64,000 nt of DNA from Lobosporangium transversale (lineage: Eukaryota > Mortierellomycota > Mortierellomycetes > Mortierellales > Mortierellaceae). The notes beneath the pieces were generated by a model. That model saw only the letters and a program-made list of their open reading frames with translations, made no database searches and was not told the origin of the DNA. The translations under genes and the position numbers were made by a program. The stretch spans positions 1 through 64,000 of the forward strand of contig NW_019029063.1 in the NCBI RefSeq assembly GCF_002105155.1, in the 5' to 3' direction. Below are positions 1 through 10,457 of the stretch, piece by piece (within the stretch, counting starts at the first letter, position 1; the number at the start of each line of letters is the position of its first letter).

Positions 1-126
1 AGTGCAAATAGATTTTTTAAATATTTGTACGGCCCCCGTGCAAATAAGAGGTGTACGGGCCCGTGCAAATATCTTTTTTCTAGATTAATCCCCCCCAAAA
101 AATAGGCTGCCAAATAAATATCTTTT
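1..126. repeat. Repeat remnant with GTGCAAATA motifs
   Basis: The first 126 bases contain repeated GTGCAAATA or TTTGTACGG-type motifs in direct and inverted forms, followed by ATAGGCTGCCAAATA, the motif of the neighbouring DNA element. A related motif cluster (GGGCCGTACAAATA and TTTGCATGGGCC) recurs at about 17905-17950, next to another element copy. It looks like the edge of a second short element family or a nested insertion. Its left limit lies outside the window. Confidence 0.5.
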
Positions 127-554
127 GGATTAATCTATTTGGCAGCCCAGTTGCCAAACATTATTTGGCAGCCCATACCAAATATAGTAATTTTTGCCTC
201 TATTTGGCAGCCTACTTCTGGGGGCTGCCACTTAACTTCGCACTCTTGGGTGGCAGCTGGGCTGCCAAATACATTACTTTTTTTTTTTTTTTTTTTTTTA
301 TAACAGTGTCATAACATCAGTGGTAAAACAGGCAGCGTTCTGTGGATACATTGCCTTGCACAGCTAATGCCGCCGGAGGTACTAAGGGCAGCGGCGATGA
401 CATCTTCACAAAACAGCCTTCAATGTACACGGTTAGGGAATGATTTATTGAAGACGTCTAGGTAGCAGGTGAGACGCGTTTGCTCCGAGCGAAAACCTCT
501 CATAGGCATTGATCTCCAAATGGCACCTCCAAAACTGTATGAGCGACCTACTTG

Positions 555-591
<37 letters not shown>

Positions 592-747
592 AATAGTTAG
601 AGGCCAAATAGCCCTGGGTAGGCTGCCAAGTAAATAATGAATGTTATTTGGCAACTGGGCTGCCAAAGAGAGTCTTGAAAGTTGATTATATTTGGCAATG
701 GGCTGCCAAATAATATTTAGCAACTAGGCTGCCAAATAGATTAATCC
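127..747 (+). mobile_element. Non-autonomous DNA element (GGCTGCCAAATA family), copy A
   Basis: The ends are a matching inverted repeat: GGATTAATCTATTTGGCAGC at the left and its complement at the right (727-747). Further ATTTGGCAGCC / GGCTGCCAAATA motifs are scattered inside both ends. The middle holds a poly(T) tract, a roughly 240-bp conserved core and a poly(A) tract. Copies B (14872-15541, inverted) and C (17213-17782) share the core. On the minus strand the core encodes only a short open frame, so the element has no transposase of its own. The right end stops 29 bp from the 3' end of a tRNA-His gene. Class is inferred from structure only. Confidence 0.8.
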
Positions 748-775
748 ATATCTTTTTCCAAAAAAGATGCCCTAA

Positions 776-847
776 TGCCATTGCCTGGAATCGAACCAGG
801 ATCGTCTCGGCCACAACGAGATATACTAACCATTATACTACAATGGC
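776..847 (-). tRNA. tRNA-His (GTG anticodon)
   Basis: The minus strand reads as a complete 72-nt cloverleaf beginning GCCATTGTAGTATAATGG. The acceptor stem is seven perfect pairs (847-841 with 777-783), followed by discriminator A. The anticodon loop reads TTGTGGC, giving GTG, and the T-arm contains GGTTCGATTCC. No intron is present and the CCA is not encoded. The repeat element copy A ends 29 bp from its 3' end. Confidence 0.95.
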
Positions 848-988
848 GACCTTAAGGTTTGTCGTAAATGACGCCTATTCATTTACCTAAATATGTATTT
901 CCTTTCAATTTATTTATTTCCTATCATCCTATTTTCTACCATTTTTAAATAGTATTTAAGTAGCTTTTTCCTTCACTGCAAAAACGGC

Positions 989-1112
989 ATCTCTCTTCTT
1001 ATTATCGATGCCCTTTTGCAGGTGAGTTTATCTTCATTATTCTCATTATGAATTCTCAGAAAATTAGCAGTTATTAAAGATCTCTCTTCTTATTATCGAT
1101 GCCCTTTTGCAG
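989..1112 (+). repeat. 33-bp exact direct duplication
   Basis: A 33-bp sequence ending in ATGCCCTTTTGCAG occurs exactly at 989-1021 and again at 1080-1112, 58 bp apart. The first copy is followed directly by GTGAGT, a good splice donor. The second is followed by CATCCTC. It looks like a local tandem duplication around an old splice donor. No protein is recognisable here. Confidence 0.8.
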
Positions 1113-1393
1113 CATCCTCAAAATCATTCAAAGCATTACTTAGGATCACTATCGTATCCCAAAACCACGAGGCTCTTGCCCAATTCTTCATTTTTCATCA
1201 TTACCTACTAGTTTCCAGAGATCACTAGTAGATGCTCTACGACAGGTTTTAGCAAATAATAAAAAATATATTTCTATATACCGGCTGCATTTGAGATTAA
1301 GGGCTAGATGTGGCTTAGTAGGAATTCTGTTATTCGGAATAATTCATTAATTAGTGCTGGCTGTAAACACAACTATCTCTGATCTACTATTTA

Positions 1394-2547
1394 GGTGCGA
1401 GAGTATTCTCCATCCACCATTTGGCTCAGAGACTCCAAGTGAGCAGGACTGGATGAATATTTGGCTTGGACTTTTATATAGAATTAAGGAGGATGCCACT
1501 TTTCATGCGTAAGTTAATATCAATATGATGAGGATTGACTACAAGCACCACATTATATTGAATTGTTTATGCCTCGTTGCGTTACTAGAGGAGAAAAGGT
1601 ACTGGAATAATCAAAATCACTCCGACAATTACAGAACAAAGAATTTAGAAATGTTGCAGCATTTGGTCGTCGAGTTGATTGCATGGTACATGTAGCCGGG
1701 GTTGAGACAAACAATATTGAGTTTAAGAATGCCGACCAAAACAAAGGCAAAATGGCTGCCCAAAGCAGAAAGAATATCCGTCTAGGCCGCTGCATTCAAG
1801 AAGCGCATAAGGCAATCGGCATCAAAGACCCGGACATCCTTTTGGCCGATGTAAATGGTAAGCTAGAAAATAAATGCTGTCTGATATATTTGTACGGCAT
1901 TAACAATATTGAAATTATGGAACATAGGGAACATTGCAAAAATGTACAAGATTGTATGCATTGACGACATCCATGCTTGCGGCGAAGTAACATACCAGCT
2001 CATCTTCATCCCAGCAAATGAAGGTGAAATGTTAGAATTTCTCAATGATGGTGGCAAGGCCCTGGCGGTTCTCTGGAATTACGTTGTAAGTGAGGTTTAT
2101 GGATTGATTAGACACACAAGCCATCTTATAATGAGACTTGATAACTGGAATTATGTCACAGTAAATTTGGAAGGCCTGGCCAGTCATGAATACTTAACTT
2201 ATTATATCTTCTATTTGTAAATATTTCAGGAGAAGAAAGGCCGAAGTCTAAAACTAAGATCCCAATGTTTCAACCTCAAAAGATTTCAATCATCAGTAAA
2301 TTCCGCAATAGGACGTACAATAGCTGATTTGCCATCGACACCAAGTGTACCATCAACATCAAGTGTGCCATCAACATCAAGTGTGCCATCAACATCAAGT
2401 GTGCCATCGACATCTAATACAGACAATCATGGAAAGAGCCTTGGACAAATGAAGAGACATTTTGAGAACAATGTTACATCCTCACCAACGAAGAAACGGG
2501 TCATCGAACACTTTGATTTAGATTGTCCTAATGATTTATCAGAATAA
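1394..2547 (+). pseudogene. Degenerate multi-exon gene of unrecognised family
   Basis: Four open pieces join through plausible splice sites: about 1394-1508 (donor GTAAGT), 1589-1857, 1928-2085 and 2230-2547. The frames run on through motifs such as VAAFGRRVDCMVHVAGVE, NIRLGRCIQEAHKAIGI, PDILLADVNG and YKIVCIDDIHACGEVTYQL, then a Ser/Pro/Thr repeat and a basic C-terminus. An in-frame TAA at 1608-1610 in the second piece breaks the frame unless the splice model is wrong, and no convincing start codon is visible. I do not recognise the family. The setting suggests a multicopy, transposon-associated gene. Call rests on coding-like reading, not on a domain. Confidence 0.5.
2332..2415 (+). repeat. 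18-bp coding tandem repeat
   Basis: Nearly five copies of an 18-bp unit (CCATCAACATCAAGTGTG and close variants) encode a Ser-Val-Pro-Ser-Thr-Ser repeat in the last piece of the degenerate gene. Unit variation is limited to a few single bases, so the array is young. Confidence 0.9.
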
Positions 2548-3542
2548 AAGTCGCTATAAATTTATATCTCTGCGCTAATATATTACAGGTGATGGAACTG
2601 GATGGATAAAAAACGAATACTTAAGCCCAGGCATGAAAAAGCTATTATGTGATGGAGGATTGATGGAGCCTGCAACCAAGGAATGATGACGGAGGAGTGA
2701 GACGAAGATGCACTATGTGAGAGATCAAAAATCGTCCATCGGTTATTGGCTTCGGATACAATTCAGCACTCTTACTGTCATAAAGCATGTAGTAATCATC
2801 TGTACTCACTGATGGAGAGACGAGGCGATATTGAAAAAGTGTATGGGAAATAAAAAAAGAAAGGTTAATGGGAATGTGAAGGTGTCGCAGAAATCTCCAT
2901 CATTCTATGAGGGTAGACCGCTTGTTTTGCCGCCGCTATGGCAAAAGTTCTCATTCGGGCGATGCTATTCCAGCAACGATCTCTTGTCTGAAAGTGAATT
3001 AATTTTAGTATAATTATATCACATTGGATGCGACTTTAGGCCCCTGCTGCTGACTCGAAACAAGGCAGACGTGCTGGCGGGCATGTGCGATATCTAATTG
3101 AGGAGACGAGATACTCCATCTATTTCTGTTGACCTATCTACTACCATGACCACCACGATCATAACTAGTGCGATCGCTGTTGTCATCTGTACAAATCTCA
3201 GTTCATGAATAAAGAAAAATGGCGAAATATATTCACCAGTAATGGCGTCTAATATCGGCAAATTAGAAAAGCAAGTCTTTATTAAATTATACACAACGGT
3301 GATAAAACGTGATACACTGAGCTACAATGGAAGGAATGTACAAGATTACAAATACGAACTGACAGCTTTCGTGTTGAACGGAATGAATGCTCTTCGTCTA
3401 GCACATCGAACTTATATGTTCTCTAGATTGTCACCATGCTCATCTGCCTCGGGGTTATTGTCATGAAGTCTGCTAACACCCCCTTGGACCAACTTTTGGA
3501 GTCCCTCTGCATAGAGATCCCTGACAGGCTTTGTATTTGGAA
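2548..3542. other. Intergenic, weak coding remnants
   Basis: After a pyrimidine-AG at about 2583-2588 one short open stretch (reading WIKNEYLSPGMKKLLCDGG) might be one more exon of the upstream broken gene. The short open frames at 2831-3013 and 3242-3466 show no recognisable motif. No RNA gene or repeat structure is visible. Confidence 0.4.
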
Positions 3543-5794
3543 TCATACCATGAGGCGGTTCATGTTCAAGAATGCCAAATGCTGAAGTTCAGATATGACG
3601 GTTTGAATGTCGCCTTCCTTGGATACTTCAAAATCAGCCTGGCTGTTGAAAGACAAATTGAACTCGGAATCAATCTTCGAATCAACCTTGGAAAACAGGT
3701 GTATGTTCCTTGAGATTGAATGCGCAAGATACTCCCAGCTCATATTACTGCCTTTAGCTGCATGGACTGATTTAATCAGAAGGTTAGAATGTTCCTGAAA
3801 CATGTCAGCTGGGACCCACCCATCATCTCTACCAGAGGTATTAATCAGCCACGAACGCATAATAGCCTTCTTAAGCTCAGGCGACCAAAGACACCGAATT
3901 CCGTAGGCCAGTTTCAGAAGCTCATTCCCATAATTCTTTCTACCATTCGCTTGGAACATGATGGTGATTGAATACAGCACCTCTTCGATGCGTCCAATAT
4001 CCCCTCCTTTGATGGCTGCACGCAACTCGAGATACAACACCATGTCTCTAATGAACAAGAACATATTCGTAGCCCCAACCCAATACCTTTTTGAGACCTT
4101 CGCTGCACTTGCCATAGTTTGTTCACAAATATAATCTAGCCCAGATCGAACAAGGGCATCTATCTCTTGCACAGTTCTTTCCCTAAACCGACGCTCACTC
4201 GCTCTACGTCTCTCCTGCTCGCTTATCTCCTTGAACGCAGTTTGGCTCGCCTTAAGTTCCTCCTGCGCTCCGCTCGAGATCTCCTCAGTTACAAGTATGT
4301 CCTCTTCTATAAAGATCTTCTTGCCTTCAGAAAAGTCCTGTTTGGCATCGAAATGCTTCATCCATAATGCTCTGACTACTGCATCAAACATAAGGCAAAG
4401 GAACTCATTCAAGGTACGATGATCCTGAGAGTTAAAATTCAAGCGCTTCAGTTTTAAAAGAGAAACAAAGTTTGCCAACGAGCCTCCTGTGGAGTTAGAA
4501 CCATAATGCGTCTTGAAAATCGTGACCGCGAGATTCATCTGAAGATGAAAGAGTTGCATCACTGGGATTGCCCATTCTAAACGATCGAACCTGGTGACAT
4601 CCGTTATACGTCACTGTTGGCGGAGACTACACGCGCAATGGTTAGCAGGTCACCTCCAATAATGATCGACCTGCCTTCAAACCACGGCTTTTGTAGCTTA
4701 AGCATCCCCATAAAGACCGTCTCTATGACCTCGATATTGCCCGCGGTCGAGGACTGGTCAATCTTCATCGTTGGCAATGGGATCGTTATCGACTTTGTTG
4801 CCTTGAGAACGTCCATCTTGCGTATTTGAACCGCATGCTGAGCATACTCGTTCGAATAACGCTGCAAGACATCAGATATATGAAATCGATGCATGCCTTT
4901 TTTGTGATGGTTAGCAGGAAGGAACTCCCATATTTGAGGACGAGTTTGATTATAAATCATTGGGGGAATATCGCCAAGGTGCTCATCCATAATTATTGTT
5001 GCCGTAGTGCCGCTCTCAAAAGTATCATGATTGTCCCTACGCTGGTTCTCCTTCCTGTTTACGAGGTTGATATTATCGTAAACCAACATCCATGGCTTCT
5101 CGAGGACTTGCTTGCGTACGTTTTCCAAGGCTATCTTGGTCAAACGCTGAAGTGTGTTAGATGTTGAGTCATAAGAGACACTTAAACAAGCGGATGAAAA
5201 CATCCTAACGGCTCTTTTGCTGCATCCACTTCCGCGGAAGAAAAACCCTAAGAACGTCTGCGATTGATTTGCCTGCTGATTCTTCTGGAACATCAACATG
5301 TTTGCAATAAATGGCACTATGATTCGCTCTTGTCGAGACGCCCGTAAATTGCTGCTAGTAAACCCCATCAAAACTGATGTCAGAATTGGCGCGTTCTTCA
5401 CCAAAATATTGCTAATGAGAGCAAAGGAGAAGTTTTCGGAAAATTCTGGAGTAGGTCCGTTCTTGGGACAATATAAACAGCCTTTTGAAGACATGTGTTC
5501 CATTTCTTTCTCAACGTGTTCACAACGACAGCAGCTACAGATCGGACAAAAGATTCCGTTTCAAAGACAGTCTTTTTATCTTTCCAGATTTCCACCATCT
5601 TTGCTGGACCACCTTTACCCTTCAAAAAAACCAACTCTTTGTTTCACGAACGAATTCTCTGTGTTGAATGCTAATGTAAGAAAATCGCGCAATGACATTT
5701 TTTGGATCGCCAGGGCTTGGAAGATCTTGAGAACAAACTGTTGTCGGTCAGCATACTCTGGAATAAGTTCAGGAACGAATTGGATACTATCCAT
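3543..5794 (-). pseudogene. DUF6589-family protein, frameshifted (locus 1)
   Basis: The minus strand carries a full-length relative of locus 2 (10458-12692), broken into frames. The start ATG is at 5794 (MDSIQFVPELIPEYADRQQF). A single-base shift lies at the seven-A run 5624-5630, another near 5503-5540, and a third with an in-frame TGA near 4595-4620. The C-terminal frame 4562-3543 matches the DUF6589 pattern closely: LFHLQM, THYGS, AIKGGDIGRI, MFQANGRKNYGNELL, FQEHSNLLIK and GSNMSWEYLA. Upstream sit YDNIN, SGTTATI and GGDLLTIAR. The family is abundant in fungal genomes, of unknown function and usually repetitive. Several breaks make this a pseudogene, unless introns or homopolymer errors explain some of them. 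Confidence 0.82.
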
Positions 5795-5910
5795 ATTTGA
5801 AAGCTAGCATTTTGATATAAAGTCAAGAGTTATGCTTAGAACAAGTCAGAATGACTTTTTCTGTGAGAAGCAGTAGTTTTATTCTTAAATATTTACCTTA
5901 AAGTTAGATC

Positions 5911-5926
5911 AGATACAGATATCTTT

Positions 5927-5962
<36 letters not shown>

Positions 5963-6123
5963 ATAACTGGGACCTACGAGGTATTGGAAATAGACTCTAT
6001 AAATGGGTTGCCCTATTACTTTTTTACACCAGACTCTTCGCCTGTCTGCCGCGAAGTAGACAGCCTAGGGCGCACCATGTGGAGGTGGTCTGGTTGCGCG
6101 CCCTAGATACAGATATTTTTGGT
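5911..6123 (-). mobile_element. SINE-like retroposon with 19-bp target duplication
   Basis: A 19-bp sequence (AGATACAGATATCTTTGGT) at 5911-5929 recurs with one mismatch at 6105-6123. Between them lies about 175 bp ending, on the minus strand, in a 30-nt poly(A). The 5' part on the minus strand (CTAGGGCGCGCAACCAGACC) and the sequence 40 bp further on form a 9-bp inverted repeat CTAGGGCGC/GCGCCCTAG. Length, A-tail and target duplication fit an L1-type retroposed short element. I could not find clear A and B boxes, so tRNA origin is not shown. It sits about 117 bp 5' of the DUF6589 locus 1 start. Confidence 0.75.
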
Positions 6124-6295
6124 GAGGTTCAGAAGCTTTAGTGTTGCTGAAATGCGACTGTTCGACTGTGTTGAAGTGTGAGGGCTTTTTTTTTGGACTT
6201 TTATTTGTTTGTTTTTGTACCTGGCCTGGCTAGATCACGTGTATATCTCTAAGTGCACGCATGAGACTCAACTAAATGCAACTATTTCCTTTCTC

Positions 6296-6420
6296 GGATT
6301 TCCAAAGCACCCCTCTATTCGGAATTCTGAATTCTGAACCCCCCGTCCCCCGTCAGAATTCCGTTACATCCCCCCGTCAAGATTCTCAAAAATGAAAATC
6401 TTGACCCCCCGACATTTTTA
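6296..6420 (-). repeat. C-rich dispersed repeat, copy 1
   Basis: The complement of this stretch matches 17067-17205: runs of GACGGGGGG, GGAATTCTGACGGGGGAC, GAGAATCTTGACGGGGGG and AAAATGTCGGGGGGTCAAGA occur in the same order. A shorter related piece (TGTTGACCCCCCCTAAAATC) is at about 13839-13858. The copies differ by many substitutions, so they are old. No open frame. Confidence 0.7.
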
Positions 6421-6440
6421 TTGCTGTAAATTCTCGCGCC

Positions 6441-6480
<40 letters not shown>

Positions 6481-7380
6481 CAGAAAAAAGTCACATGGAT
6501 GATGATTTGAGGACTTTGTGGCCCCGTTATTGAGCTTTATACTGGTCTTGCTTTTAGAGAGGTCTTTGCCAATTATACGTCTATTGCTTAATAAACTTCT
6601 TGTATTTGATAAGTATTTAACTAACAAACGGCAGCGTCACGAAGCTCTACCATTTGATTTGGAGCGAGAACCGGCAAAAAAAAAAAAAAAAAAAAAAAAA
6701 CACAGATTAAAATGTTGAGGGGTGAGGATTGCAACAATTAAAAATTGATGACGGGCAGTATTCCATCTCAAAACGCTCGAAAAATTTTCCAACCCCTCTA
6801 GATTGAAGTGACCTAAGAAGGAAACCGACATGTTTCCAGCCACTTTAAATTAGAGAGGGCTGGGTCGAGCCAACCCTGCAGGGTCCTTGTTACCAAAAAA
6901 AAAAAAAAAAAAAAAAGGATTCACCTATTTCGCATCATTTCTTGCCGAGCCATAATTCACATGGACTTCCATGACTGATAAAAGATTTGATCTATGCACG
7001 CGCACTTGCCTTCCGAGCGTTAAGGCGGGATACATGGTGATATTTTAGGTTACCCTAACCAACGTTATTTTATTATTTACTTTTCCATCATTTGTCCTCA
7101 TTACCGTAGTCAGCTTATAGTAGCAGTGCTAAAGTCGGTAATATTTATCCATATCATTAAACACTATATTGCTTTATGCGATATAGAATGCGGATATTTG
7201 ACAGCAAGACATCATGGTCAACATTTGTTGAACAGAAATGCAATAAAGGTCTTTGTGACAAAATTTATTTTGTTACGTTTATCGACATTGATCTCTAGGT
7301 AGCCACAAATAAAAACAATGCCATATGCTGAAGTTCCAGCAAACTCAAATAGGCCTTCAAGCGCCCAATTTGGATATAAG
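6421..7380. other. Gene-free stretch with poly(T)/poly(A) tracts
   Basis: Contains a roughly 35-nt poly(T) at 6446-6480 and poly(A) tracts near 6676-6700 and 6895-6916. The last follows CAGGGTCCTTGTTACC, which resembles AGGGTCCTTGTTA before an A-run near 27640, so it may be a retroposon tail. The rest shows no coding or RNA signal. Confidence 0.5.
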
Positions 7381-9480
7381 CTACATGCGCGACACCCCAT
7401 ATAGATTGCCTCCTTTCACCTCAGCATTGTAGCAGACAGATAGACAGAATCCTAGGATAGTGCGTGTCTCACGAGGGTCAATGACGCCATCATCGATGCA
7501 GCGAGAACTAGTCCAGTAAACCTCCGATTCACTTTCGACCATTGTCTGGAACATCTCCATGGAAGCCTTGGCCATTTCTTCATCAATAACCTTGCCAGAT
7601 TTTTTTGCAGATTCACGCATTACAATATCCAATACGCCTGTCAGCTGCTCAGCACCCATGACAGAGCATTTGCTGTTGGGCCACGAGAAGAGGAAGCGCG
7701 GGTTGTAGGCGCGCCCTGCCATGGCATAGTTACCTGCGCCGTAACTAGCACCCATTACAACCGTGATGCATGGTACTCGCGAATTAGATACTGCGTTGAT
7801 AAAGCGTGAGCCCGCTTTGATAATGCCCTCCTCTTCGTATTTCTTTCCTACCATAAATCCCGTAATGTTATGGAGATAAAGCAGTGGGGTATCCCGCATG
7901 TTACAAAGCTGAATAAACTGCGTTGCTTTGTTTGCTTCTGGCGGAAATATGACATTATTGTTTGCGAGAATCCCAACAGGGATACCATGGATAGTGGCCC
8001 AGCCGCAAATCAAGTTGGGTCCATACAAGGGCTTGAACTGTGTAAAACGCGAGCCATCAACAAGGCGTATGATAACCTCTAGAGCATCAAAAGGAATGCG
8101 GATATTGGCGCTAACAATACCAAGAATCTCATCTGGATCATACAAGGGTTGGTCAAAAAGGCCTCTCAGATGCCGGATGGGGAGCTGAGTTTGCTTGGTC
8201 CAGTTAAGTCCTGAAACAAACTCTCGAGCCATGGAAATGGCGTGGAACTCATCCATTGCCAACTGATCCGACACACCAGACTTGCGACTATGCATTTCAG
8301 CTCCTCCCAAACTCTCTGCATCCGTTATTTCACCTGTCGCCATTTTGACCAAAGGGGGACCGCCTAAGAACACCTGTGCCTTGCCCTACGTCGTGTTTAA
8401 CGGATATATGATTATGCATATTAGAGGCTTAGATTATGTTGACCGTTGAATTCTATTCCAGGTGATGTTTCTTATATACCTTGACCATCACTACATAGTC
8501 ACTCATTCCGGGGATGTAGGCACCACCAGCAGTCGAACTTCCAAAAACGACCGCTACCGAAGGCAAACCAGCTTTAGATCTGTCAATAGTATATAGAAGA
8601 TGTCAGAGTCGTGACTAGTATTCTCAGGCCTATATAGTGTATAATCATTTGAAATAAAAAGATGCAACCATTCTTACCTCTCAGCTAGGTGGCGAAATCC
8701 TGCTCCACCTGGATGAAAAACACGACTCTGTTGTGCAAGGTTTGCTCCAGCCTATGGCATATATTAAAAGAAATTAATCTTCTTTCTTTCACCATCTTTA
8801 AAAGTATAATTAACAAAGCATCAACGATTAATACCGATTGAACAAGCTGGATATGCGGCAGCCGATTGATCCATGCAATTTCACTGATACGAGCCCCTCT
8901 CGCCATTGTTGAAGCATTCCATGCTCCTCCTTGCAGCGTGGGGATGTTGGCAGTGATCATGCACTCCACACCACTAATAAAAAAAAGTAAGAGACTGTCC
9001 GCTAAGATTTTTGAGTTGGCACAAAAATCACTATACACATACCAGACAAGTCCAATTCCAGCCACTTGGGATCCTCCGACAGTCATACCATCTTGTCCAT
9101 ATCCCGCAAGCGGACAGAGCTCCAAAAATGGAGAATCGTCGTCGAGCAAAAGCTCAATACGATCGCGGGCTTTATGTTAGGATTAGAATCAAACATTTTA
9201 ATCAATTGGATAATCTCAAGTACGGGAAACATCACATTTTATTATATTTCATATTTGAAGACAACATGATAGTACCTAAGAGACCACCACGTTTATGGTG
9301 CAAAGCTAGGAGCCTATCCGATCCCTGAAAGGTGGCTTCATGAAGACGCTCCTGCAACTGCTGGACGAGATCAAGCATTTCTTTGTAGTTGGCTTGGAAT
9401 TCGGGTGATTTTGTATTCACCTTGGATTTTATCGGTTTAGTATAGTGACCCAAGTTTGTCGTCACGGTTGCCGTATGCAT
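7381..9480 (-). CDS. Acyl-CoA carboxylase, carboxyltransferase (beta) subunit
   Basis: Six exons: 9480-9276, 9169-9043, 8973-8835, 8751-8678, 8579-8480 and 8385-7381. The crotonase-fold carboxyltransferase moves CO2 from carboxybiotin to an acyl-CoA. Visible signatures are [72 protein letters not shown] and [19 protein letters not shown], with the two Gly-rich oxyanion-hole segments. The total is about 550 residues, normal for the family. The middle part ([33 protein letters not shown]) differs from leucine-pathway methylcrotonoyl-CoA carboxylase and resembles actinobacterial-type acyl-CoA carboxylases, so the substrate is uncertain. A basic stretch upstream (about 9700-9620) could be an unmodelled targeting exon. 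The biotin-carrying subunit is not in this window. Confidence 0.88.
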
Positions 9481-10457
9481 GTTTTAATATTATTCCTACA
9501 AAATAACAGAGGATGAGGTAGGAATGAATGTTTTTTTGAGATGAGATGAATGGCAGAAGGAACGAGAATTAAATGAAGAGTAAAATAAATCAATAAAGCG
9601 GATAGGTAAGGTTTTCGGGTCAAAGTGACAATCTGCACGGACGACGCGTTCTCAGATTTCCTCGATGCCGAAAGCTTACAGCCGAACTTAAGGACTTTGA
9701 ACAGACCATCCCGATACATTTTCATTCTTTTCAGCATTGGCGCCATTTTCGCTGCGTCTGTCCAAAATACTTGCTCTGCTTCATCTATTTTTGAGTGAAC
9801 GAGGACACATGCCACATGTATATCGAATAATTGAAATCATTATTACAATATGAATGACAGCAATAGGATCACATCGGATATGACTTTGTAGCGCTAAAGC
9901 CGCCAACGTTGCGTTGAATGCACTAGAGACACATTTTTGATGTTGCTATAATATATATTTTTTTGTATCTTCTATTCGCTCCACTTCATTACTACTACTC
10001 TGGTCCCTGAGTTCAAGGCGAGGATGCTTCCACACTTGGTTTTGAATACTAGTAAAAATAAAAAAATAAAAAAGAGTCCTTTGTGTTTTTGTTTTGTTCC
10101 TGAGGCTTGGAACAAAAAAGTGCTCTATCGTAGATGCTGCCTCTCTTGGCCACCTCTTACTTCACTTCTTGCACGCCGCCTCTTTACAAGCAACCCGCGA
10201 TGGATCCCAGTAAAGCACGCCGGCCGTTCGATAGGGTTTACTATCACTAGTTCGTGTACTAATCTTTATATTTATAATTAAAAGACCTTATTACCAACGC
10301 CAAATCCAATTATAAAAGTATCCCTGAATCTCGTGCCTGTCTCTCATATATCTCCTCATATCTCACCTTTAGCATAAAGGGGGAGCGCTGGAAAAAACAC
10401 ACAGCAACGGAAATTCCAGTGACTCCCAAAGCTGCTACATCAGAGCAGCAGGAGTAG
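9481..10457. other. Upstream region, no gene recognised
   Basis: On the minus strand, 9740-9620 reads as a basic peptide (MYRDGLFKVLKFGCKLSASR) that could be a 5' targeting exon of the carboxyltransferase gene, but no clean donor was found. From 9830 to 10400 there are only short frames and no repeat that I can match elsewhere. The first part of the DUF6589 locus 2 protein probably begins here in an unresolved exon. Confidence 0.4.

Noticed and set aside
445-723. Short minus-strand protein encoded by the element family
   Set aside because: The frame crosses poly(A) and differs in length between copies. The conserved part is about 40 codons, too short to claim as a protein.
2332-2415. CRISPR-like array
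   Set aside because: The repeats are contiguous 18-bp units with no spacers, lie inside a reading frame, and the genome is eukaryotic.
9462-9815. 117-codon frame as a separate gene upstream of the carboxyltransferase
   Set aside because: It overlaps the carboxyltransferase start and has AT-rich non-coding content in its second half. At most its beginning is a targeting exon of that gene.
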